Counted from the stretch's first letter, positions 47,433-58,983 are shown. The stretch is DNA of 64,000 nucleotides from Cephalotus follicularis (GCA_001972305.1 BDDD01000267.1:315624-379623), one strand, 5' to 3'. Numbers and translations are program-made. Notes: generated by a model not told the origin, from the letters alone.

Positions 47433-50400
47433 ACAACAGCCCAGAGGTGTGATCCTCACCATCTTTGGAGAGGTCGCATTTGGTGGCGACCATAGCAGGG
47501 CTCGGAAAGCCTATGCTAAACAAACCTTCGCTGTGCAACAATACCAGCACAGTAAAAGGTTGAAGTCAAGTGGAGATGAGGAAGTGATATCCTTCTCCGA
47601 GGCGGACTATGAGGGAGTACGTTTCCCTCATGAAAATCCTGTTGTGGTGACTCTTCAAGTGGTGCTATTTCCAATGAAGAGGATCTTGATTGATAACGGG
47701 AGCTCAGCTGATATCCTGTACAAGCATGCCTTTGATCAACCAAGGATACCAATCGACCAACTAAGGCCTGTAAAAACTGTTCTAGTGGGCTTCGCAGGAG
47801 AGATGATCCATCCTTTGGGATCCATCGACTTGTCAGTGGTAGCAGGCACGACCCCACGCCAGACTCAAGTATTGATGACATTCCTAGTGGTCGATACACC
47901 GAACCCATACAATGTAATAATTGGACGACCAGGTCTAAATTTGATGGAGGAAATAGTGTCAACAAGGCACTTAGTGATGAAATTCCCAACAAGGTTTGGC
48001 GTGGGGGAAGTCCGAGGAGACCAACAGGTAGCAAGGCAGTGTTATAAGATAGCCATAATGGACAAGGGAAAAGAGAAGGCCTTGCCCATAGCCAATGTGG
48101 AGCTTAGAGGAGAAGTGGAGCCCGAGCGTCCACTGCCTGTTAAAGATGTTATGCAGGTGCCTTTGGAAGAAGGCAATGAAGAGAGAATGTTCCAAGTTGG
48201 CTCACGGCTTGGAGAGGTAGAGAAAGAGGAACTCATAACGTTCCTCAAAAACAATAGAGATGTGTTTGCCTGATCGGTAGAGGAGGTTCTAGGGATTATT
48301 TCAGAGGTGATGGTACACAAACTAAGTATAGATCCAATGAGGTCTCCGATCAGGCAAAAGAAAAGGAACTTCGCACCTGAGTGACAGCAGGTGATAGCGG
48401 ATGAAGTCAATAAGTTATTGCAGGCTCATTAGGGAAATACATTATTCTGACTAGCTGGCGAATATGGTCCTAGTCAAGAAAGCTAATGGCAAGTGGAGGA
48501 TGTCCATAGACTTCATAGACTTAAACAAAGCTTGCCCAAAAGATCACTTCCCCCTTTTGAAGATCGATCAGTTGGTAGATGCAACATTGGGATACAGGAT
48601 GTTAAGCTTCTTGGATGCATATTCGGGTTATAATCAAATCCCCATGTATGGGCTCGACAAGAACAAGACAGCTTTCATCACTGATAGGGGCATGTATTGA
48701 TACAAAGTCATGCCCTTCGGATTGAAGAATGCAGGGGCGACTTACCAACGGTTGGTCAACAAAATTTTTGAGTCTTAGATCGGGAGGAATATGGAGGTAT
48801 ACATTGACAATATGCTCGTCAAAATACAAGCAAGGAGTCCCCACATTAAAAACTTGGAGGAAACTTTTGAGGTACTGAGAAGATACAAAATGAAGCTCAA
48901 TCCTTCCAAGTGTACTTTTGGGGTCACTTCTGGTAAGTTCCTCGGGTTCATGGTCTTGAGTAGAGGGATAGAGGCCAACCCAAAGAAAATTTTAGCAATT
49001 CAGAGCATGAGGCCTCCTCAGACTATCAGGGATATACAAAAATTGAATGGCAAGATAGCAGCCCTAAGCAGGTTTGTGTGAAAATCAGCGGAAAAATTCC
49101 TTCCTTTTTTCAAAGTGTTGAGAGATCCCAAGGGATTTTCTTGGTCAGAAGAATGTCAAGCGGACTTCAAAAAGTTGAAGGAATACTTAGATTCTCCTCC
49201 TCTGATATCAAAACCAAGAGATGAGAAAGACTTGTATTTGTACCTTGCGACAACATCAAGCGCAGTGAGTGCAGTGCTTGTCAGGGAAGATGACAAAATT
49301 CAACGGCCAATATATTAAGTGAACAAGACATTGAATAATGCTGAAGGGAGGTATCCATAGGTAGAGAAATATGCTTATGCTCTGATCATAGCGGCAAGGA
49401 AGTTAAGGCCATACTTTCAAGCCCATACTATCAAAGTCTTGACCGACAAGCCACTAAGACAAGTGCTAGCAAAGCCAGAAGTCTCAGGAAAATTGATCAA
49501 GTGGTCGGTCGAATTGGGCGAGTATGACGTGAAGTACGAAGCCAGACCAGCAATAAAATCACAAGTCTTGGCTGACTTTGTAGGAGACCATACACTTACG
49601 GAGTGTATGGAAGAAGACACCTCTAAAAATGAGAAGGGGTTATGAAAACTTTCAGTAGATGGCTTATCCTGTGTCTCCGGAAGTGGAGCAGGTTTATTGT
49701 TGACCAGTCCGGATGTGTGAACCTTGGAGTATGCTCTGAGATTTGGGTTCAAAGCAACAAACAATGAAGCGGAGTGGGAAGATCTGATTGCTAGACTGAC
49801 AATTGAAAAGCACTTAAAGGTTCAAAAAATAGGGGTCTCTAGTGATTCTCAACTGGTGGTTGGTATCAAGTGGAGAGTATGAAGCCCGAAAAGATTCCGT
49901 GGCTAAATACTTAGCCCATGTTTAGAGCTTAAGGTCGGCTTTCCAGGTGTTGCGAGTCTTGAACGTTCCTAGAGTAGAGAACTCTAGATCAGACCAATTA
50001 TCGAAACTGGCTACAGCGGGGGAGTTGCAGAAAAACCAAACTGTTCTAGTGGATTATCTAGATAAGCCCACCATCTCGGAGGCATACGTGATGGATATTG
50101 GTGTTCAACAAGAGCCGAACTGGATGACTCCATTTATCAGTTGGCTAAGGAACGAGATTTTTCCAGAGGATCCGGAGGAGGCAAGAAGGTTGGTGTACAG
50201 AGCAAATAGATACCAATTATGAGAAGGGATCCTCTATAAAAGGTCATTTTCTTTTCCTTGGCTGAGATGTTTGACCCTCTCAGAGGGCAATTATGCTATG
50301 AGGGAAGTTCACGAAAGAATATGTGGCAATCACATGAGGGGCAGAACCTTGTCTAACAAATTGTTAAGACAGGGCTATTTCTAGCCCACCATGCATCAAG

Positions 50401-51355
50401 ATGCCATCAACTTTGTAAGAAAGTGTGATAAGTGTCAGAGGAATGCTAATATAAGCAGAAGACCATCAGATCCCCTTACGTCTATCACTGCCCCTTGGCC
50501 CTTTGCCCAATAGGGGATGGACTTCGTCGGACCACTTCCAGTAGCAACAGAGCAGAGAAAGTATCTCATGGTGGCAGTGGAGTACTTCACCAAATGGGTA
50601 GAAGCCGAGCCCCTAGCTACAATAACAGAGAAGAACACGGAAAGCTTCGTATGGAAATCAATCATCTGTAGATTCGGAGTCCCGAGAGTAATAGTCTCAG
50701 ATAATGGGAAGCAGTTTGATTGTCAAGCGTTCTATGATTTTTGCAAAGAGTGGAGAATTGAACATAGGCTTGCATCCATGGCCTACCCCCAGTGCAATTG
50801 CCAAGCCAAGGTGATTAACAGGGAGATCATCTCATGGTTAAAGAAGCGCCTTAAAGACAGCAAGGGAAGATGGACAGAGGAGCTACCAAGTGTGTTATGG
50901 GCTTATAGAACCATTCCTTGGACCACAACTAGCGAGTCCCCATTCAACCTTTGTTTTGGAGCAGAAGCTATAATACCGGTAGAAATTGGAGTGCAGTCAC
51001 CAAGAGTTGTGCATTTCAGTGAAGAAAATAATGAGAAAGGATTGAGAAATCTCCTCGACCTAGTGGAAGAGCTCAGAGATAAGGCAGCTATCAAAGTAGC
51101 AGGCTACCAACAGAGGGTGAGTCATTACTACAATAAAAGAGTAAATCCCCGACCACTAAGGGAAGGAGACCTAGTCCTCTGTAATGCGGCTATTGTTGAT
51201 CCGACCGGTACCAGAGGAAAATTGGCTCCTAATTGGGAGGGGTACTGCAAGGTGAAGAGAGTATTCCGACCAGAAATATTCAAACTTGAAACTCTGGGGG
51301 GTAGGGAGATTCCTAGAGTTTGGAATGCCGAGCACCTAAGGAAATACTATCAGTG
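47433..51355 (+). pseudogene. Pol of gypsy element 3: protease, RT, RNase H, second RNase H, integrase
   Basis: 47449-48273 holds the aspartic protease (ILIDNGSSADIL near 47686-47721). RT runs about 48440-49080 with MVLVKKANGKWRMSIDF, then MPFGLKNAGATYQ, and an active site reading YIDN at 48800-48811 where YIDD is expected. Ty3-type RNase H follows (about 49130-49600). A second, archaeal-type RNase H lies at about 49640-49870 (GSGAGLLLTSP, then ATNNEAEWEDLIA, SSDSQLVV). Integrase covers about 50290-51355: H-H-C-C finger text ending CDKC, DFVGPLP, VSDNGKQFD, and GEYC-like tail text to KYYQ. The catalytic Glu context reads CQAKVINRE, so Glu has become Lys (codon 50808-50810). Stops are frequent, including several TGG-to-TGA/TAG and CAG-to-TAG. 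Dead element. Confidence 0.9.
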
Positions 51356-52323
51356 ACTGATGCAAGTATGTTATCATGTACTAAATTCAAGAATATCAAT
51401 GAAGATTAATTTTTTCTACAAAAAGAGCATGTTCAAGGCTATAGTTCCAAGTTTGCAAGGGACTGGAGGTCCAATGTTCAAGTCCTTAAACCTCTGAACA
51501 GCCGTCGATTAGTTCTCTCAGTCAAGAAGCTTTAATACAAGCTTGTCCGACCAAGCTTCCAATGGAGCAATCAGAGCAGGCCTTGACATAGGACCAAAGC
51601 TCTCCAAGTCTCACGAAGACTTGAATCTCCTAAGGGAGTAAAAAAATAAAGGCTAAAGTCTCGAACAGACTGATGTCTCGAATCAAGAAAGACTCCTCCT
51701 AAAGTTTATCAACAAAAAGACTTCCAAGGGAGCAAACGCTGGTCGGCAACTCTATAAGAACTTATCCGACCAGACCAATATTGTGTCTTAATATGCGAAT
51801 CCATAAGAATTCGCAACGATCAAGTTCATTGAACTAAGCACTTCGAAACAAGTGTCCCTACGAGGACTGTAAGCTCAGACGACCTGATCGGGGCAAACCC
51901 GTAAGAACTTGTTCGAGCAGACCTAAAACTTGATCTACGAACACTTAAGAACTCGTAAAGACCAAGTCTCTTTAACTAAGCGATTTTTATACGAAATGTC
52001 CTATGGGGACTAAAAAGCTTAGGTAACTCGGTCTGAAAAATGTAAGACCACAATACAAGAAGTCTATAAGTTAGACTAAACTAAAATCTCTAAGGGGAAT
52101 TATAATGCTCAAATGAAGCACAAGTCAAGTTCTATTACTTACTTTGAATTTTTCTAAGGGAATTGTAAGTACTCGAATAGAACTCAAGCATACAAGGCAA
52201 AAAATAAAGAAGTTCATAAAGAAAAAGATCTGAGATGCCAAAGCCTTGTATTTTATTGATCAAAAGAGAATTACATTGCAGAAGAAAAAGTACAAGGCAA
52301 ACAAGAAATGAAAAAATTCTAGC
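51356..52323. other. Element 3 spacer between pol and antisense ORF
   Basis: Non-coding spacer homologous to 14290-15397 of element 2 but without the hairpin expansion. No independent gene is seen. Confidence 0.65.
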
Positions 52324-54718
52324 CTATGACTCATCCCTTGAAGGGATGTTATATACAATGGGAGAAGGAGGATTTGGAGGTTCCTCAGCCAAAGGTTCAA
52401 AGTTGGGGTCCTCGGTAGGATCAACAAAAGCAACCACAGCACGCGCGTCTACCCCAGGTGATCCTTCAGGTTCCCGAGCACAACGTTGTTCCTCATCGTA
52501 GGCTTGAATCTTCTGCTTCATCAACCCCATCAGGAAGAAAGTCATACTCAGTCACCGATGGACCACAAATAATGGAGTCCAATAGAAGTTCCGGATGAAA
52601 ACTGACCAAGTTCGGCATGAGTAAAATCCCCAGCGATAAAGTGCCGAGGATTCCTTAAGGAACTCATTGGCAAAGTCCTCAAAAGCCTTGAAGTCCTCCA
52701 TCGCCTTGGTCAGAGCATCTCAAAACTCTGAAGAGGCCTTGAAGTCCAAAATGGCTCTATCCACCTCTGTCGCGGTCCGAGCAGCCTCCAGCTTCTTAAA
52801 CTTTGAAAGCTTTTCACCATAAGCCTTCAGCTTGTCCTCAAGCTTGATGTTGCGGTGAACTGCAGCCTCCTTTGTCCTCCTTTCCACTGCCAGCTCCTCA
52901 AGAGCCCGCCTCTTCTTGTCCATGATGGACTCTTGAGCCCTGAGCACCTCCTCTAGTTGGGCATGGGCCACGTCTGATGACCTCTTGAGCTCGGCATTTT
53001 TGGCCCCAAGCTGCTCAATCAAGGCACTATCGTCCTTGGGTTTCTCCAGCATGAGGTAGGCATTGCCCATGGCCTAAAAAAGAAACACAAGATTAAAAGA
53101 GGAGTACAAAGTTTACTAAAAGAAAAAATGGGAAGAGCTTATAGACCCCGAAGTTACTCTGGAAGAGGTGAGCCCACATTTGGCTGACATACCATTTCTG
53201 CCTTACTTCCATCTCAGGGGGAAAGAGCCTCGACTTGCCAAGCTCGATTGCAACCCCGGGCATCCTCAGACTAACACCATAGTTGCCCAGCTCTTCGAGG
53301 ATTACACGCTTGAGCCCCTCGGGCGGATCAGGAAAGTCGGGGTCCTGAGAACTCGTTGCGAGAGTCCCATCCCGAGAAGCATCTCCCCCATCTGTCCTTC
53401 TCTGCCTTCTTGAGGGATGGGGCAGTTCATCAGTAGAATGCCTTTTACCATGAGCAATCTCAGCCCTGGTGGCCTCATCGGTCTCGGCATCAGCCCTTGC
53501 TCTAGCCTCAGCATCAGCCCTAGCCTAGGCATCAGCTTTGGCCTTAGCAACAGCCTCCTCGGCTGCCCTCTTCGCCTTCTCAGCAGCAGCTTTTTGAAGG
53601 GCATTTTTCTTCCTCAGAGCTTCTTGACTCTACTCCTCGGTAGCAATAGCTTTGGCTTTCTGCCGACTAGCCCTTATGACATCAATGGTAGGAAACCGAG
53701 ATGCCATCGCTGCAAGGAACAACAAAGAGAGTTAGAAATACATCAAAAAACATATAATGAAATAAAATTGAAGACAAAGTATCCAGAGGAAAGCTTAATA
53801 CGACTCTCTCCTTTAACAACAACCGAGGATAAAGGTTCATCTCAGGCATCATGATCTCTCTCTCTCTCTCTCAACCCCCACGGGGATCTCCTCATCCTCT
53901 TCCATGTGGACCCGATGACCCGAGGACATGCTCAGCCCAACTCGGGGTAATCGATCCTCCCACACTACGGATTTCACCTCCTTGAGGGCCAGAGAAGAAA
54001 GCTTCTCCAAGTCGGCCTTCTCTGTCTCAGATAGGGTGATCCTCTGGTTGAGTTATTGGGTGTCCAAGGAATCGCACCACGGGCAGAAAGTGAAACCAGG
54101 GAGGTTCCTAACCATGAAATACCTCCCCCTCTAGCCCTTGACCGACTTGGTAGGCTCCACCAATAGCTTCTTAGCTCGGCTCACACGTGACTTGAAATAA
54201 AAGCCGCGCTTGCCTGAAGAAGCGTTGATAGAGTGGAACTCTTTGAATAGCCCCACAGTGGCGGTCACCCTCGTCTCCAGGAACCTCACCAGGGAGCCAA
54301 TGATGAACCCCCAAGTTTGAGCTTGAAGTATTGACAGGTGGATTTGGTAGTGCCTCAAAATTGTAACGGCAAATGATGGAAGAGGGAGCCTTAGCCCATG
54401 CTCCAGAGCATCCACGAATACCATGAAGAGGCCGGGTTTGCTCTCCGTGACCTCCTTGGGATCTTGTGGAAGCCCGTATATCAAGATGCTCGGGAAAGAG
54501 TATTTTTTGGCCAATTCCATCATCCTCCCAGGGCGAAGCACGCTTTTGTCAAATTGGACCCCAACCTCGATTGAAGCAACATCTGGTGCGCTAGCGGCGG
54601 TGGCCTCCTTGTCCACCTCGGCACCGAGAGGACGCTCAGCCATAGTTACCCCTCCTGTTGCTCGGGCTATCTCCTCGGGAGTCCTGATATACCTTCTGGT
54701 TTGTTTGGTTCTGACCAT
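52324..54718 (-). pseudogene. Antisense ORF of element 3: gypsy-type transposon domain plus coiled coil
   Basis: The minus-strand ATG at 54718 gives MVRTKQTRRYIRTPEEIARA; an upstream in-frame ATG at 54814 would add 32 hydrophobic residues and is less like the element 2 start. The domain follows: GRMMELAKKYSFPSILIYGL, FMVFVDALEHGLRLPLPSF, FIIGSLVRFLETRVTATVGL, KRGFYFKSR, to a stop at 54131. This matches the antisense ORF of element 2 and resembles Pfam Transposase_28. 53604-53302 is an Arg/Leu/Pro/Met low-complexity linker, 53070-52720 is a strong coiled-coil candidate (LEEVLRAQESIMDKKRRALE), and 52545-52324 is an acidic Pro-rich tail. Introns or frameshifts separate the pieces. Function is unknown; two homologous copies in the window argue that it is a real gene of the family. 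Confidence 0.68.
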
Positions 54719-55313
54719 TGTGAATCTTGTGCAGAGAGAAAGAGAGAGAGAGACAAAGATGTGGGAGTCGAGGAAGACCCTAGGATGATTTGAGCAAATT
54801 AACAAGACAAACAAGGTAATACAGTTTACCTGTTTTCTTTGGTGACGAAGTATCGAAGAAAAGTTTGGTTTGAAGATTGGAAAAGCAGAGAAATTTCAAA
54901 AACACAAGTTTTAGGAGTTAAGGAAGCGTAAAAAAGCTATCACCAAAAGAAAGGGGAATTTAAAGAACCTTAGATTGCTTTCAGACATTTGGATCTCTGT
55001 TAATCTGAACGGTGGAGATTGATCTATCAAGTCAGGTATGAGAAACGAGCAATTTATGTGGGGCAACCGAAAAGACATAAGCGTGCAAAACTCCTCATCT
55101 GCTGCATTATGACTAGCATTAATGGAAAAGACAAGAAACCAAAGCGACATTTGCTCTGTCGCGACACATTAAATGACAGACCTAAGCCAACTAGCAAGGC
55201 CCAATAGAAGAAATGGACTACAATATACACAGACAACAAGCCCTGCTCAAAGCCAAGCCACAAATGGTCTCCATCTTCTGCTAAGCCTAGAAAATGAAGA
55301 CCAGGGGGGCAAA
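54719..55313. other. 5' flank of the antisense ORF and polypurine tract
   Basis: Presumed promoter and leader of the antisense ORF, with a GA-rich stretch at 54735-54755, then the PPT CCAGGGGGG at about 55301-55309 before the 3' LTR. No other gene. Confidence 0.55.
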
Positions 55314-55808
55314 TAATATGAGAAAAATTCTACCCATAAATTTTCACCACGTGTCCTCGGGAACACAAGACAAGTGTCATCCAGAGCTACAGACACGTGG
55401 TCGGGCGTTTACAATCTGTAGAGATAACGCACAATCACGCTCCGACATAAGATCAAGGAAGTGGAGAGATAATTGGCATTTTCTTAGGGGTACAATAATC
55501 ATCTCCGCAAGTCAAGCAAGGCAGTTATGATCAGGCTCTATAAATACAACAAAGCAACACATTACACAGGTCGGCCATTTTTATACACTAAAACACCTTT
55601 GTATTGTCTTCTCTGCCTTTTCTGACTTAAGCATCGAAGAATTCCCGGGAGTGAAACCTCCTGGACCTACAATTAGTTTACTTTCTTTGTGCGGGGAAGA
55701 CGATCAAATACCATCCAAACAACCTACTCGGAGCATCCACATCGTTTCCTCTACAAATCAAAGCCCTACACATGGGGTATTGTTGATGAGTTGATTTCAG
55801 TATCAACA
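55314..55808 (+). repeat. 3' LTR of gypsy element 3
   Basis: 495 bp ending GTATCAACA; its first bases read TAATATGAG where TGAGATGGG stands in the 5' LTR, so the terminal TG has mutated. TATAAATA lies at 55539-55546. Confidence 0.88.
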
Positions 55809-56511
55809 AATATAAAATTTGATTATTTGTGATGTAATTGTGTTTAATTTGTGTTAATTTTATATTTTTAAATAATTAGTTTATTTTTCAATGATTTTTT
55901 TTTGAAAAATTCGGTTTTAACCGAAAAAATCAATATATTTATAGTTTTTAATATTGATACGAGAAATTTTCTATCCAAAGCAGAACCGTCACGTGTCCTC
56001 CGAAAAAATGAGATAAGTGCCCTCTTGAGCTACAAACACTTGGCCGGGATCTTTAAAATCTGAAAATATAACGCACAACATAACGTTCCGGCGCCAAATA
56101 AGGGAATGACAAGATACACGACCGTTTCCTAGGGGTACAATAATCATCTCCGTAATGCAAGCCAAGGCAGTTACAACAAGGTCCTATAAATACCACAAAA
56201 TAACACTTTACACATGGGGGTTAATTCTAGACTAAAAGAACCTTATTGTTGTCTTCTCTGTCATTACTAACTTAAGTATCGGAGAGTCCCCGAGAGTAAT
56301 ACCTCATGGATCTTCTTTTAGTTTGCTTTCTGTGTGCAGGGAGGACTACCAAACATCATTTAAACACCTTTCTCGAAACATTCGCAACGTTTCCCTGAAC
56401 AAATCAAACATCTACACGTAGGGGACCGTTTTGGTGTTGATTTTGACATCAACAGTTGGCGCCGTCTGTGGGAAGCGCAATGAAAAGTTTTCAACAAAAA
56501 ACCATTTGATC

Positions 56512-58503
56512 ATACCTCTGAGGAGAAACACTAGCTCTGAAGCTTCCGGCAGCTAAGCTCCTACTGACAATCCAGCGCCTGCGGTGGTTCAGGCTCCAGA
56601 GCAAGTTCCCATCACTGACGAGCAATTTACTCAGCTGCTCCAGGAAATGGGGCGTCTTATCACGTTGCTGGCAAATAACTTGGCCAGCCAAAATTAGGCT
56701 GGGTCTAGTAGGGTAGCCATCCAGGATTAGGCCGGTTCGAGCAGGCCAGCTACGGAAGTTCAATAGCCCCAAGGGGCCAGGCGAAACCCGCCGAGGAGAG
56801 CCATGCACCCTCCAAGGTGGTCAGATATTGATACATCTATGAGGAGGAAAATAGAGATTGATACATCTCTAAGGGCAGAGTCTTCAAGTGCAATGGATTA
56901 TAGTTATGATCCCCAACAAAACCTTCCAGAGTAGGATCCGATGAAAGAGGATTATGCAGTGGAAGAGGAGGAGATCATGTTCCTACGTTTCTTGTAGAAT
57001 GGGAACTCGTCAGAGGAGTAGGTCAGACCACTCAGTCAGACTTTCAACGGGTACATCGCAAGTTTCTAGTCGGATCAGGAACAGTGACGCTGTGGAGCAG
57101 ACTATGAACAGAAGGTTTGCTGAGATGTAGAAGAGGCTCATAGGAGCCAAGCAGGCAAAGGGGTACCTGTCTGAGGTGTGAAACATCAACTCTATCCCCT
57201 TCACACAAGAGATAATGAGGGAGCGAATCCCAAGAGGATTCTCGTTCCTGAATCTCAAGGAGTATGACGGGTCCACTGACCCGATCCAACATGTGCGCTA
57301 CTATACACAAATCATGTTGGTTCATCAGGCTTCGGACGTTGTGCTTTGTCGAGGATTCCCGATAACTTTGACTGGTGCAACCCGAGTGTGGTACTCTACC
57401 ATGCCTCAGAATATAGTGGCGAACTTCGAGCAATTTACTAAACTGTTCGTCAACAAATTCCTTAACAGCACCACACAGAGGAAGAACTCGAACCATCTAA
57501 TTAACTTGGTGCAGGGGAAGGACGAATCCCTCAGGGACTACCTCACCAGATTCAACAGGGAGTCTATGATGATTAAAGACTTGGAGCCATATTTTGCATT
57601 GGCAGCTTTGAACAGTGGGTTAAAAGACAACTCATCCTTTACTTTTTCCCTAATGAAGAAGCCTGCTTTGGATATGGCAGACATGATAAAAAGAGCAGAG
57701 AAGTACGTGAATGCAGAGGAGGTGATGGCAGCTAGGAAGCAAAAGACTTCCTGGTCGGGTCATCAGGTGGAGAAAGAGGAGCACTTGCTTCCTGGTCGAG
57801 TCATCAGGTGGAGAAAGAGGAGCACTTGCTTCCTGGTCGAGTCATCGGGTGGAGAAAGAGGAGCACTCACGAAGTGCTCTAGGGAAGAAACCTAAGAGAA
57901 AATAGAGGTCAGAGCTGACCAAAGATGACCTCAGGCACAAACTCTCCAAGAGAGAGGAGTCACCGAAAAGGGGAACTCCAATCCCCAACTACAACAACTT
58001 CGCCCCTTTCTTGGAGACGCGGACCAGGATACCGGCGGTGGAGAAGGACAAGGTCCCTATCCAGTGGCCAGCCCCTTTGAGATCCCCAGTGGAGAAGAGG
58101 GACTCAGACAAATACTACTGGTACCACTGTGATCATGGGCATGATACAAAGTAGTGTAGGCACCTAAAGAATCAGATAGATGACTTGATCCGCAAAGGTC
58201 ACCTAAGAAGGTATGTTGACAGAAATGTTCCATAAGAAAAAAAAGAGCACAAAGAACAAACTCCGTTGCAGGAAGAGGAGCAACAGCCCAGGGGTGTGAT
58301 ACACACCATCTCTGGAGGGGTTGAGTCTAGTGGCGACCATAGTAGGGCTCAAAAAGCCAATGCTAATAGACCTTTGCTGTGCAACAATACACGTATAGAA
58401 AAAGTTTGAAGTCAGGTGGAGAAGAGGAGGTGATATCCTTCTCAGAGGTGGACTATGAGGGAGTACGCCTCACTCACGACGATCCAATGGTAGTGGCTCT
58501 TCT
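56512..58503 (+). pseudogene. Gag of gypsy element 4
   Basis: The expected start codon (ATG in elements 2 and 3) reads ATA at 56512. Text then follows the family: PITDEQFTQLLQEMGRL, and from 57215 the open core MRERIPRGFSFLNLKEYDGS, then VRYYTQIMLVHQASD, FEQFTKLFVNKFLN, VQGKDESLRDYLTRFNRES, AEKYVNAEEVMAARKQKTSW. A 41-bp unit present three times (57747-57867) shifts the frame and ends the ORF at 57895. Knuckle-like text (YHCDHGHDTK) appears at 58110-58150 with a stop inside. Start of the protease region is visible near 58430-58500. Inactive. Confidence 0.86.
57747..57867 (+). repeat. 41-bp tandem triplication in element 4 gag
   Basis: Units start at 57747, 57788 and 57829, each beginning CTTCCTGGTCG and ending GGAGCACT, with one or two differences. 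Elements 2 and 3 have one copy. Confidence 0.9.
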
Positions 58504-58983
58504 TTTAACAACCCGACCCAAATCTTGTGAGGTATTGTCTGCTTTGGGTTCAAGAGGTGGCTCCCATATCCCACACGCGACACTTTGCCCCGCACTGTTT
58601 TGTCCTCAAAAAGTGTTTCACAAGTTTGAGAAGGGTTTTCACATATATACCAAGGATCTCCCTAGTACACTTCTGATGTGGGTCATGACAAACTCCTCCT
58701 GTTTCATCCCTGGCGCCCTCGCCAGGGGAGGGGCCAAACATATCCAAATACCATGACAGGTTCTTGGTCAGCTCAGAATAACCACGTATCAAACATGGAA
58801 GTTGTATTGGGTTAGCTCTGATACCACCTGTAACTCCCCGACCCAAATCTTGTGAGGTATTGTTCACTTTGGGTTCAAGAGGTGGCCCCCATGTCCCACA
58901 CGTGGCACTTTGCCCTGCACAATTTTGTCCTCAAAAGGCTCCTCACAAGTTTGAGAAGGGTTTTCACATATATACCAAGGATA
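58504..58983 (-). mobile_element. TRIM-type miniature LTR retrotransposon, right LTR truncated
   Basis: Read on the minus strand: 5' LTR (58983-58829, cut short), ending in GGGGAGTTACA; two bases; a 12-base PBS TGGTATCAGAGC (58826-58815) complementary to initiator Met tRNA; about 120 bp internal with no ORF; a purine tract AACAGGAGGAG (about 58704-58694); then the 3' LTR (58690-58504), beginning TGTCATGACCC. The LTR is about 187 bp and the two copies match over about 155 bp. It interrupts gag/protease of element 4. Such elements carry only the signals needed to be copied by another element's enzymes. The target duplication cannot be checked because the right end is lost. Confidence 0.82.

Larger units (their letters stand above)
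45182..55808 (+). mobile_element. Full-length gypsy (Tat-type) element 3
   Basis: Two LTRs of equal length (495 bp; 45182-45676 and 55314-55808) bracket a PBS (45679-45696), gag, pol (protease, RT, RNase H, second RNase H, integrase), a spacer, an antisense ORF and a PPT (about 55302-55309, AGGGGGG). Flanks AATTT and AATAT form a 5-bp duplication with one mismatch. The LTRs differ at very roughly one base in ten by eye. All domains are present but broken by stops, so the element is inactive. The tandem RNase H arrangement places it in the Tat lineage. Confidence 0.9.
55955..58503 (+). mobile_element. Truncated gypsy (Tat-type) element 4: 5' LTR, PBS and gag
   Basis: A 500-bp LTR (55955-56454) begins TGATACGAG and ends ACATCAACA, with TATAAATA at 56185-56192. 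The PBS begins at 56457. Gag follows, and sequence matching element 3 up to about 47655 stops at 58503, where a TRIM-type LTR begins. No pol, 3' LTR or antisense ORF follows in the window. It is a sister of element 3, lying in the same orientation only 146 bp downstream. Confidence 0.87.
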
